Shown: in pieces, positions 57,528-64,000 of the stretch
Position numbering within the stretch: position 1 is the stretch's first letter
Layout of the letters: each line of letters opens with the position of its first letter
The notes under the pieces: generated by a model
Databases searched by the model: none
Seen by the model: the letters and a program-made list of their open reading frames with translations, nothing else
Told to the model about the DNA's origin: nothing
Program-made: the position numbers and the translations under genes
Source: Martelella lutilitoris
GTDB lineage: Bacteria; Pseudomonadota; Alphaproteobacteria; Rhizobiales; Rhizobiaceae
DNA: 64,000 bases
Direction: 5' to 3'
Assembly (NCBI RefSeq): GCF_016598595.1
Contig: NZ_CP066786.1
Coordinates: 1,511,501-1,575,500 of the forward strand

Positions 57528-57980
57528 ATGCGTCGTCAGCGCTTCCGAAGGCGAGCGCCGCCGCGAAACGCGGAAAACCTCAAGAGTTCGCCGTCTCCGA
57601 CGATGAAGCCTGAGCACAAACGATTGAAAACAACCGCCACAAGCCGAAACCGAATCCGTCGCGGCGAAAAAGAAAATCTTGGCTGGGAAGGGATGGTGGG
57701 CGATGAGAAACCGCCTGCTGCAAAAGAAACCAACCGCTTACGGGCATTTGAGACAAAAGAAAAAGATCAACGAAAACAGTGTTTTTCAATTTCCGGTGTC
57801 TCACGTTTTCAGCCTGCGAATCACCCGACTTCGCAAGTTACGCAGACGCTTCACAAGAAGCGCTATGACGTCGGCAGTGCGATCATTTCAGCCCTGACTG
57901 AACGCTTCCAGCTGAGCGCCCTTCAGGCCAGCGTCGCGGCCAAGCTGGGCCGTGAGGTCGAGCAGGGGAGGCAGGCATGA
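57528..57980 (+). CDS. Hypothetical protein upstream of the replication-type gene
   Basis: 150-residue open frame, very basic in the N-terminal half. The C-terminus (GSAIISALTERFQLSALQASVAAKLG) is helical and looks more like a real protein. It ends in an ATGA overlap with the next gene at 57977, which supports translation of at least the 3' part. The true start is unclear: no good Shine-Dalgarno precedes 57528, and ATG 57603 is possible. No family recognised. Confidence 0.4.
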   Translation: MRRQRFRRRAPPRNAENLKSSPSPTMKPEHKRLKTTATSRNRIRRGEKENLGWEGMVGDEKPPAAKETNRLRAFETKEKDQRKQCFSISGVSRFQPANHPTSQVTQTLHKKRYDVGSAIISALTERFQLSALQASVAAKLGREVEQGRQA

Positions 57981-59008
57981 GCGTTGACGATTATACCCGC
58001 CTGCGCCTGTCATGGCTTGATCAGGTTTTCGAAGACGAGGCTTTGAGCAAGAGCGCGGCCACCAATGTGGCGTTCTTCATCTCCAAGCACTTCAATCGCC
58101 AGCGCTTCAACGACAGCGGCATTTTCAGCGCATGGCCGAGTTATGCCACGCTGGCGGAGAAAGTCGGCTGTACGGAGCGCACAGTCCAGAGCGCTGTCCG
58201 CCTGCTTGCCAAGCGCGGTCACTTGAAGACCAAGGGCAAGGGCGGGCGCAACTGCACGTTGACCTACTTCGCTGTTTTGAAGCGTTCGGAGCAGCAAGAA
58301 CAGCCCGAAATCCTCGCTGAAAAAGGTGGAAACACATTTCCACGTTTTGTGCAGGACGATGAAATTGACGCTGCGAAAGGTGGAAATCCGACGTCCGAAA
58401 CGTGGAAATCTGACGGTGCAAAAGGTAGAAGCCAGTTTCCTACAAACTCTTTGAATAAATCTTTGAATGAACCCTTTGAGTTAGGCGCGCGCGCGGAAGC
58501 CGAAATCACCCCGCTCCCGCAACAGCCAGCCGAAGAGCAGAAGGTTCGGGATGAAGGGAGTAGGTTGCATTCTCACAACATCACGCCAGCCTCAGCGGCG
58601 GTTGCAGTGCTGTCTGCCTTGATCAAGGGACCGGGACCACTGCCACCACCACCGCCTATCGTTCGCAGAGACCCAAGGCCCGAGTGGCTGATGGATCACC
58701 AAGCGAACCATGGATGGCCGAACGTCTACGAGAACCTCGGGAACCCCGAGCACTGGGCAGAGGCCTTCGACGATCTGGCTTATGAGATGGAACCCGTTGC
58801 AGCCTCGAAGGACAATCGCCTGTGGCGTGAATGGGCAGCGGTCTATCGCAAGAGAGGCTGGCCGCTGCCGCCTGCGCAGGATCAGCTGGTCCATTTCCCC
58901 GACTGCGGCCCGAAGGGCTTTGACGGCTTCCTTGCGCGCCTTGATGCAGCCCTGAGGGAGGAAGCGATCAGCGAGGCGGGCAACGTCCTGAGGATTGCGG
59001 CGCGATGA
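57977..59008 (+). CDS. Winged-helix phage/plasmid-type replication protein (putative)
   Basis: 343 residues. The first 100 form a winged helix-turn-helix like those of phage replication initiators (WPSYATLAEKVGCTERTVQSAVRLLAKRGHLKTKGKGG). A low-complexity middle follows, then a C-terminal domain with conserved tryptophans (LWREWAAVYRKRGWPLPP). The middle of the gene contains tandem 22-bp repeats and AT-rich repeats that look like a replication origin, as in the O gene of phage lambda. The start overlaps the previous stop (ATGA). Replication function is inferred from the HTH, the origin-like repeats and the neighbouring terminase genes. Confidence 0.65.
   Translation: MSVDDYTRLRLSWLDQVFEDEALSKSAATNVAFFISKHFNRQRFNDSGIFSAWPSYATLAEKVGCTERTVQSAVRLLAKRGHLKTKGKGGRNCTLTYFAVLKRSEQQEQPEILAEKGGNTFPRFVQDDEIDAAKGGNPTSETWKSDGAKGRSQFPTNSLNKSLNEPFELGARAEAEITPLPQQPAEEQKVRDEGSRLHSHNITPASAAVAVLSALIKGPGPLPPPPPIVRRDPRPEWLMDHQANHGWPNVYENLGNPEHWAEAFDDLAYEMEPVAASKDNRLWREWAAVYRKRGWPLPPAQDQLVHFPDCGPKGFDGFLARLDAALREEAISEAGNVLRIAAR
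58321..58441 (+). repeat. Iteron-like 22-bp repeats inside the replication-type gene
   Basis: Two immediately adjacent 22-bp units (58375-58396 and 58397-58418) match at 17 positions around gaaa.gtggaaatc. Degenerate copies lie at 58321-58342 and from 58420. An inverted TTTCCAC at 58337-58343 pairs with the first copy. The 22-bp period is not a multiple of three, so the repetition is at DNA level and not a protein repeat. Confidence 0.6.
58449..58479 (+). repeat. AT-rich 12/13-bp repeats next to the iterons (candidate unwinding region)
   Basis: ctttga begins at 58449, 58461 and 58474, giving 12- and 13-bp spacing in an AT-rich patch (with aataaat and aatgaa tails) inside otherwise GC-rich DNA. 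It directly follows the iteron-like units, the layout of a DNA-unwinding element. Confidence 0.5.
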
Positions 59009-59027
59009 CAGGGCAGAGAGGGCGGAT

Positions 59028-59126
59028 ATGACGGCCAGAGACCGCGCTCGGGTCCTTCCTTTAGGCCCTGATGCGGGTATTTGGCACCCCGCGATTTCAG
59101 TCACTGAGAGTAAATTTTATACCTAA
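59028..59126 (+). CDS. Possible 32-residue protein in the prophage-like operon
   Basis: A short frame (begins MTARDRARVLPLG) between the replication-type gene and the terminase genes, with AGAGGG about 6 nt upstream of ATG 59028. No family; it may be non-coding. Confidence 0.25.
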   Translation: MTARDRARVLPLGPDAGIWHPAISVTESKFYT

Positions 59127-59146
59127 AAACAATTGGTTAGTTTGGA

Positions 59147-59674
59147 ATGGGTATGCAGGAAACGCATAGCAATACCGCCGATCCGGCGCTCTCGCAGATG
59201 CCGCGAAGCCTTTCGAAATCGGCCTTCGCGAAGTTTGTCGAGGTCTCGCCTGGACGCATCTCGCAGATGGTCAAGCAGGGCCTGCCGGTCGAGGCAGATG
59301 GCAAGATCGACGTGGCGCGCGGCAAGCTCTGGATCTCCGAGAACATCAACCACACCCGCGCCGCCTCTCACGCCAAGGGGCCAACGCTGTTCGGAGAGGA
59401 AAAGCAAAAGACCTCGCTCACCGCAGAGCGCGCCCGGCTGGCGAAGGAACAGGCCGACGCGGCCGAGATCAAGAACGCCATCCTGCGCAAGGAACTGGTT
59501 CATGCCTCGGACGTCGAGCGGGAATGGGCGGCGGTCCTGCGCAAGGTCCGCGCTGGCGTCCTCGCCGTTCCCTCCCGCGTCCGCCAGCTTCTGCCGCACC
59601 TGACCCCGCATGACGTCGAAGTCTTCGACAACGAACTCCGCCGCGCCCTTGAGGATCTCGCCAATGACGACTGA
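59147..59674 (+). CDS. Phage terminase small subunit-like protein
   Basis: 175 residues. The N-terminal HTH (LSKSAFAKFVEVSPGRISQMVKQGLPVEADGKIDVARGKLWISENI) resembles the gpNu1/DUF1441-type DNA-packaging domain that recognises the viral cos or pac site. A helical region (TAERARLAKEQADAAEIKNAILRKELVHASDVEREWAAVLRKV) is typical for oligomerisation and large-subunit contact. ATG 59147 and 59153 are both possible. It overlaps the large subunit gene by 11 bp. Confidence 0.82.
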   Translation: MGMQETHSNTADPALSQMPRSLSKSAFAKFVEVSPGRISQMVKQGLPVEADGKIDVARGKLWISENINHTRAASHAKGPTLFGEEKQKTSLTAERARLAKEQADAAEIKNAILRKELVHASDVEREWAAVLRKVRAGVLAVPSRVRQLLPHLTPHDVEVFDNELRRALEDLANDD

Positions 59675-61442
59675 CACCCTTGCGAACGTTCGCAAAAGCG
59701 CCCTCGCTGCCCTGATGCCGCCGCCGAAGCGCAGGCTTTCCGACTGGATCGAGGAAACGATCATGCTGCCCGATGACGTGTCGGCGCTGCCCGGTTCCGT
59801 CCGCCTCTGGCCCTTCCAGCGCGATATTGCCGATGCCATCGGTGATCCGCTTATCGAGCGCGTCACGCTGGTCAAACCCGTCCGCGTTGGCTTCACAACG
59901 CTGCTGACCGGCGCCCTTGCCGGGTATATCGCCAATGATCCGTCACCGATCCTCTGCCTTTTGCCGACAGAAGCGGATTGCCGCGACTACATGGTCTCGG
60001 ATATCGAGCCGATCTTCAACGCCTCGCCGGACTTGACCGGGCTTCTGGCCCGTGGCGGCAGCGACGGCGAGCGCAACACGCTCATGGCAAGGCGCTTTCC
60101 CGGCGGCTCTCTGAAGGTTGTTGCGGCCAAGGCACCGCGTAACCTGCGCCGCCACAATGTCCGCGTTCTGCTTTGCGATGAGGTGGACGGGATGGAGAAC
60201 GGCGCGGAAGGCTCGCCGATCCTGCTGGCCGAACGGCGCACGTTGTCCTTTGCCGACCGCAAGATCGTGATCGGTTCAACGCCGGTCTATGCCAATACAA
60301 GCCACGTCCTGCGCTCCTATGAGCAATCCGACAAGCGGGTGTTTGAGGTTCCGTGCCCGGAATGCGGCGAATTCCACGAGATCCAGTGGAAGGATATCCA
60401 GTGGCCAGAGGGCGAGCCGGAGCGCGCCGCCTATCACTGCCCGTCATGCGGCTGCGAGATCGAAGAACGATGGAAGCCGCAAATGGTCTCAGACGGCCGC
60501 TGGCGGGCCACACAGCCCGAAGTGACCGATCATGCGGGTTTCCGCCTCAACGCGCTTGTGTCGCTTCTGGCGAACGCCTCATGGGCCAAACTGGCGAAGG
60601 AGTTTCTTACCGCCAAGGATGACCCGGCGCTGTTGCAGGTGTTCACCAACACCATTCTGGCCGAAGGCTGGAACGAGGCAGGCGAGGAGCTGGACGAGAA
60701 TGACCTCTACAGCCGCCGCGAGGCCTTCGGGCTTGAACCGGTCCCGCAAGAGGCGCTTGCGCTCACAGCGGGCGTTGACGTCCAGAGAGACCGGCTTGAG
60801 ATTTCCTTTCTCGGCTGGACGGAAGCGGGCGAGTGCCTGGTCCTCGGTCATCGCGTCATCTGGGGCAGTCCGCACGACGAGGAAACGTGGGCCGAACTCG
60901 AAAGCCTGCTCTCGACACGCTGGCCGCATGCCCTCGGCGGGCGCATGGGGCTTGATGCCGCCGTGGTCGACAGCGGCGACGGCGAGACCATGGAGCGGGT
61001 CTATGCCTTCTGCTTTCCGCGTTACCGGCGCAAGATCGTTGCGGGAAAGGGTGTCGCCGGGAACCGGCAATGGATCGAGCGCTCAAAGACCAAGCGCGGC
61101 GGCAATCTGTTTCTGGTGGGGGTTGATGGCCTGAAGGCCCATATCGTGGCGAGGCTGGCCCGTGGGCGCACGATCCGCTTCGCGAATGACCTACCGCCTG
61201 TCTGGTTCGAACAGCTTGCCAGTGAGCGGCTGGTGGTGCGCTATTCGCGGGGGCAGCCGTCACGGCGCTTTGAGCGGATACCCGGAAGGGCGGCCGAGGC
61301 GCTGGACTGTGTTGTCTATGGCTTTGCTGCGCGGCAGTTGGTCAATGTGAACTGGCTTCAGCGGGCGGATGATCTGAGGCATGATTTGCCGCAGGGTCGG
61401 CAGGAGGTGCAGAGGGTGGTAAGGAGCAAATGGTTGCAGTAA
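59664..61442 (+). CDS. Phage terminase large subunit (GpA family)
   Basis: 592 residues, the motor-nuclease that cuts and packages phage DNA. The N-terminal ATPase part has VRLWPFQRDIADAIGDPLIERVTLVKPVRVGFTT (Walker A-like), ILCLLPTEADCRDY and VLLCDEVDGM (Walker B). A zinc-ribbon-like insert has CPECGEFH and CPSCGCE. The nuclease part includes LTAGVDVQRDRLEI and DAAVVDSGDGETM. The C-terminus (AAEALDCVVYGFAARQLV) is complete. GAGG precedes ATG 59664. In a complete phage, head-joining and portal genes would come next; here none does. Confidence 0.9.
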   Translation: MTTDTLANVRKSALAALMPPPKRRLSDWIEETIMLPDDVSALPGSVRLWPFQRDIADAIGDPLIERVTLVKPVRVGFTTLLTGALAGYIANDPSPILCLLPTEADCRDYMVSDIEPIFNASPDLTGLLARGGSDGERNTLMARRFPGGSLKVVAAKAPRNLRRHNVRVLLCDEVDGMENGAEGSPILLAERRTLSFADRKIVIGSTPVYANTSHVLRSYEQSDKRVFEVPCPECGEFHEIQWKDIQWPEGEPERAAYHCPSCGCEIEERWKPQMVSDGRWRATQPEVTDHAGFRLNALVSLLANASWAKLAKEFLTAKDDPALLQVFTNTILAEGWNEAGEELDENDLYSRREAFGLEPVPQEALALTAGVDVQRDRLEISFLGWTEAGECLVLGHRVIWGSPHDEETWAELESLLSTRWPHALGGRMGLDAAVVDSGDGETMERVYAFCFPRYRRKIVAGKGVAGNRQWIERSKTKRGGNLFLVGVDGLKAHIVARLARGRTIRFANDLPPVWFEQLASERLVVRYSRGQPSRRFERIPGRAAEALDCVVYGFAARQLVNVNWLQRADDLRHDLPQGRQEVQRVVRSKWLQ

Positions 61443-61466
61443 GTCTCAAAAGAATCAGGCCGACCC

Positions 61467-62324
61467 CTAGTCAAATAAACTCTTTATCCGGTTTCCCAAA
61501 GAAACACCCAATTCATAAAATACACTCAAATCAAGCCCTTTAGCATCTTCTCTCTCTGATTTGTACTTTATCTTATCTATTTTGTCGCTTTTTATGTATG
61601 TAACTACGTTGTCAGAAACATTTCTTGCTACCGTGATATCATGAAACCTTCTAATTAATCTATAGTCCACACATTTATTGTCTGTACAAATAGAATATAT
61701 TCCTTTTATATTTGATTCAGAATAATATTTAATAAATGTATTAATAACAGAGTAATTATAAATTATCGCCATAAATATAATTACGTTTGAAACGAAGTGA
61801 ATAAAAGGAGGTATTTTCCCCGAGAATCTATCTTCTAGGCTCCAGTGCAGTAGCATGGTTGCAAACAAAATCGCAAAAGAAGAGAAGAATACGAAATATT
61901 TGTAAGGAAGGAATAATTTTAGCGGCCAAATTATTAATATCAGAAGAAAAGCATATACAAGGTTTTTTCCTTCCTTGTTGAGCGGGGGGTCACCAACCAT
62001 CCCGGCGCCGTCGGCGCTAACGACAAATATCATAAAAATAGATATCATAGAGAATATAATTGGTGAAACTATTAATGTTTTACCTATAATGTCGTATAGG
62101 CTTACATAAGAAATTACTCCATTGCCGATTACGGCTAACTCACCCAAAGTGTAGCTTACGCCGAATAGAAAACTCAATCCAATCACCATTGGAGAGTACT
62201 TCGCCCACCAATCCGGAGATTTTAAAACAAAACCTTTTGGGTAAATTTGTATTTCTTCTTTCAACCTTTTGGGGCTCCGAATTTGCTTTAAGTGGTCGAT
62301 ATTATTTTGTGGGCAGAAATTCAT
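61467..62324 (-). CDS. Polytopic membrane protein of unknown function, AT-rich gene
   Basis: 285 residues with about seven hydrophobic segments in the middle (for example YSPMVIGLSFLFGVSYTLG, SPIIFSMISIFMIFVV and FVFFSSFAILFATMLLHW), then a cytoplasmic or periplasmic tail of about 80 charged residues with two cysteines (ICTDNKC). The gene is far richer in A+T than its surroundings and uses many AAA, ATA and TTA codons, a sign of recent transfer. ATG 62324 is chosen because of GGTGGA upstream; 62348 is in frame. It overlaps the 3' end of the upstream zinc-ribbon gene. No family recognised; a defence or superinfection-exclusion role is only a guess from position. Confidence 0.7.
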   Translation of the reverse strand: MNFCPQNNIDHLKQIRSPKRLKEEIQIYPKGFVLKSPDWWAKYSPMVIGLSFLFGVSYTLGELAVIGNGVISYVSLYDIIGKTLIVSPIIFSMISIFMIFVVSADGAGMVGDPPLNKEGKNLVYAFLLILIIWPLKLFLPYKYFVFFSSFAILFATMLLHWSLEDRFSGKIPPFIHFVSNVIIFMAIIYNYSVINTFIKYYSESNIKGIYSICTDNKCVDYRLIRRFHDITVARNVSDNVVTYIKSDKIDKIKYKSEREDAKGLDLSVFYELGVSLGNRIKSLFD

Positions 62325-63054
62325 AATCCGAATTCCACCAGAGCCCATCCGCTTTTTTTGGAAATTTCTCTTCGTCTATTTCGCTTACGCCCTCAATCAG
62401 GGCGTGATGCCAGATGTTGTTCATTACTGGCACTACCGCTCCTTCTTCACCATTCATGGACGTGATTGATATGAAGCATCCACGCTGAACTTCTTCGTGT
62501 GAATCTCGATCAAACTCAAGGTAGTTCTGCATCAACCATTTGGAGTGGTACATTTTCTCGGCTGTCTCATCGGGTCGTAAAAAGAAGCCTGATTTTCCAG
62601 TATCGGTTTCGTAACCTAAGACGAACGCACCTGTAACTTCGGATTCTTTTACGGGCCTAATAAAGCCAATGTCTTCGAGGATAAGGTCATCAGAGTCGCT
62701 AACACTCACCGTATGGCAAAGTGCGCCTCCATCGACCCATACGGTGCCATTCCCGCCATTAAAAAACACAACAGTGAGGCTGTCCATCGAGACACTCGTG
62801 ATATGCGCATAAACACCAAGAGTCATCTGCTCTGAAGCGATATACCTCATCAGGGAAGGGATTCTATCTATTAACAACGTTCCCACTGAAAGTATTGCGA
62901 CTGTCAATGCCAGCGCGGCATTCGAAATTTCGAAGTGCCTTCTATAGTTTTGAAAACCTCCGCAATGCTTGCACTTGGTTGCTCCGGCGGGAATGGATTC
63001 GGCGCACTGGACACAGTGTACACTATCTTTTTGATATTCGGCGTCGTCACTCAT
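62302..63054 (-). CDS. Zinc-ribbon membrane protein of unknown function
   Basis: 250 residues: an N-terminal zinc ribbon (CVQC and CKHC pairs), one membrane helix at about residues 46-66 (ALALTVAILSVGTLLID), then an extracytoplasmic-looking beta-rich domain of about 180 residues (VYAHITSVSMDSLTVVFFNGGNGTVWVDGGALCHTV). The base composition is lower in GC than the core genes. Its stop lies inside the start of the next gene (23-bp overlap), so the two form an operon and probably a functional pair. No homologous family was recognised. Confidence 0.7.
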   Translation of the reverse strand: MSDDAEYQKDSVHCVQCAESIPAGATKCKHCGGFQNYRRHFEISNAALALTVAILSVGTLLIDRIPSLMRYIASEQMTLGVYAHITSVSMDSLTVVFFNGGNGTVWVDGGALCHTVSVSDSDDLILEDIGFIRPVKESEVTGAFVLGYETDTGKSGFFLRPDETAEKMYHSKWLMQNYLEFDRDSHEEVQRGCFISITSMNGEEGAVVPVMNNIWHHALIEGVSEIDEEKFPKKADGLWWNSDYEFLPTK

Positions 63055-63090
63055 ACCAACGTACCCGCATTTTCCTGGATGCGCCTTTGA

Positions 63091-63333
63091 TCAACGCTTC
63101 TTAAAGCGAACTCCGGCACCTTCGCCATTTTCTTCGACGAATACTACTCCCGCCTTTTCCAGTGCTGCAACTACAGCAGACCTATTTGCCTCAGTCATTG
63201 ACAACTCACCGTCTTGCGCCTCTGCGCGGCGGACGGTTGCTACTCCGATTTTTGCTGCCTGCGCCAGGTCGTTAGCAGTCCAGCGGAGCAGAGCACGAGC
63301 AGCTCGGATTTGATCACTTGTGATCGGTTTCAT
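63091..63333 (-). CDS. Short XRE-type HTH regulator
   Basis: 80 residues: TSDQIRAARALLRWTANDLAQAAKIGVATVRRAE is the HTH of a family of small rhizobial regulators often found in prophages and near toxin-like genes. The C-terminus AALEKAGVVFVEENGEGAGVRFKKR is also typical. ATG 63333 is preferred over 63387. It is upstream of the AT-rich pair on the same strand and divergent from the acidic protein gene, with palindromes at its start, which suggests autoregulation. Confidence 0.8.
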   Translation of the reverse strand: MKPITSDQIRAARALLRWTANDLAQAAKIGVATVRRAEAQDGELSMTEANRSAVVAALEKAGVVFVEENGEGAGVRFKKR

Positions 63334-63387
63334 ATCATATGATTTTCTATTGATCGATAAGGTGTCACGTGATAGATAAACTATCAC
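63312..63387. promoter_or_regulatory. Cluster of palindromes at the divergent HTH promoter
   Basis: Three palindromes: gatcacttgtgatc (63312-63325, inside the 5' end of the HTH gene), atcatatgat (63334-63343) and GTGATAG-5-CTATCAC (63369-63387). The first and third share a gtgat half-site, so a single dimeric regulator could bind both. This is the expected operator region of the adjacent HTH protein. Confidence 0.5.
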
Positions 63388-63419
63388 TTGGTTTGAAAAG
63401 CATCAACGGAGCAACGCGA

Positions 63420-63959
63420 ATGAACGCTCATTTTCGCGAACGGGACAACTATGTCCGCATTACAGAACTCACCCCAGAGCTGAAGCGCAAGATCGAGGAC
63501 GCGGTCGAAAACCTGCTGATGATCCTCGATGCCTATGACGGCGAGGCGGAAGACGAGGACGACGGCAGCGACGAGCCGGTGAACGGATGGCCCAATCAGG
63601 GGCAGTTTTCCAATAACGCCATGTCCTGCGATGACGAGCGGGAAGTCGACAATTCGGAATACGAGCCTTGGCTTGGCTGGACGACGTCAGGACTTCCCGG
63701 CGCATCGTATGACCGCGACCTCGAAATCAATGGCGACGAGAACGAGCCGTTTTGCGGTTGGACCGAAGAACTCGATCAGGATGAGGAATACAGGGTCAAA
63801 GATACCGGACCGCAGGAATGGAGCTACCATTACGGCTTCGACCTTAGCGGTGTCCGTGTAGCGACCGACCTGCTTTCGGAAAAGGTCGGACGCCGGGCAG
63901 CGAATCGCGCCGCGCCGCTGTTGGTCTATCAGGATTTCGTCCGGGGAAATGCGACCTGA
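63420..63959 (+). CDS. Acidic hypothetical protein
   Basis: 179 residues, rich in Asp and Glu in the middle (AEDEDDGSDEP, DDEREVDNSEYE), with recurring EPxxGW/NGWPNQG-like segments (three copies: PVNGWPNQG, PWLGWTT, PFCGWTE) and a mixed C-terminal domain. CGGAG stands 8 nt before ATG 63420; an in-frame start at 63369 lies in the palindrome. No family recognised; similar acidic proteins with GW segments occur in rhizobial accessory regions as far as I recall. Confidence 0.65.
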   Translation: MNAHFRERDNYVRITELTPELKRKIEDAVENLLMILDAYDGEAEDEDDGSDEPVNGWPNQGQFSNNAMSCDDEREVDNSEYEPWLGWTTSGLPGASYDRDLEINGDENEPFCGWTEELDQDEEYRVKDTGPQEWSYHYGFDLSGVRVATDLLSEKVGRRAANRAAPLLVYQDFVRGNAT

Positions 63960-63983
63960 GATAACCAGCCTGGAGTTAATGAG

Positions 63984-64000
63984 ATGAAACGGGCCGGGAA
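63984..64000 (+). CDS. Start of a gene cut by the window edge
   Basis: ATG 63984 opens a frame (MKRAG) with GGAG about 8 nt upstream, 24 bp after the previous stop. Only five codons are visible, so nothing can be said about the product. Confidence 0.35.

Noticed and set aside
57536..57733. Minus-strand frame and an overlapping plus-strand frame at 57679-57897 in the left part of the prophage-like segment
   Set aside because: Neither has a Shine-Dalgarno or plausible protein character. The plus-strand frame 57528-57980 has an ATGA overlap with the next gene and is the better choice.

Overview
This 64 kb window is high-GC chromosomal DNA from an alphaproteobacterium. The order ftsZ (3' end)-lpxC-bamD-recN-ligA, the proline/glutamine-rich FtsZ tail, and purL-bolA-grxD together point to the Hyphomicrobiales (Rhizobiaceae or a close relative such as Martelella). 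The species cannot be fixed from the sequence alone. Many genes start with GTG or TTG behind a good Shine-Dalgarno sequence, and the gaps carry palindromic repeats of the kind common in rhizobia.

Layout. (1) 1-12 kb: cell-envelope and genome-maintenance genes: ftsZ tail, lpxC, bamD, recN, a cardiolipin-synthase-like phospholipase D, an EEP-family hydrolase, ligA, a CreA-like protein, a GFA-domain protein, a Sco protein and prmA. (2) 12-25 kb: regulators and scattered metabolism: a GlxA-type AraC regulator, a LysR regulator with a divergent 55-residue gene, an ExoD-like protein, an entericidin-like lipoprotein behind three 22-bp-phased DnaA-box-like motifs, an oxidoreductase, a fructosamine-kinase-like protein, an FAD-linked dehydrogenase, a giant AsmA protein and a DUF454 protein. 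(3) 23.7-31.7 kb: a carbohydrate locus with a divergent LacI-type repressor and an operon of binding protein, two permeases, ATPase, sugar-phosphate isomerase and Gfo/Idh/MocA dehydrogenase. (4) 31.7-35 kb: an AraC regulator, an SDR enzyme and an aldo/keto reductase. (5) 35-38.2 kb: a complete zinc-uptake locus, znuA divergent from znuC-znuB-zur, with Zur-box-like palindromes between them. (6) 38-56.2 kb: two diguanylate cyclases, a gamma-carbonic-anhydrase-like protein, an FAH-family enzyme, gnd, ttcA, glsA, rpsD, an inositol-phosphatase-like gene, a DUF899 protein behind a 42-bp perfect palindrome, an MFS exporter, grxD-bolA-purL, a TrkH-type transporter, ilvA and a HlyU-family gene.

(7) 56.2-64 kb is accessory DNA. 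It opens with a broken IS481-type transposase, then a small zinc-ribbon membrane protein and a prophage or satellite-like segment. That segment has a winged-helix replication-type protein whose own gene contains 22-bp iteron-like repeats followed by AT-rich 12/13-mers, then small and GpA-type large terminase subunits. No portal, capsid or tail gene follows. In their place, on the opposite strand, sits a strikingly AT-rich overlapping gene pair: a zinc-ribbon membrane protein and a polytopic membrane protein, both unknown. A short HTH regulator with palindromic operators and an acidic hypothetical protein follow, and the element runs off the right edge. No integrase, attachment site, tRNA or CRISPR array was seen.

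The strongest leads are the AT-rich membrane gene pair, the replication origin embedded in the phage-type replication gene, the phased DnaA-box-like triplet at 15.2 kb and the 42-bp palindrome at 47.6 kb.
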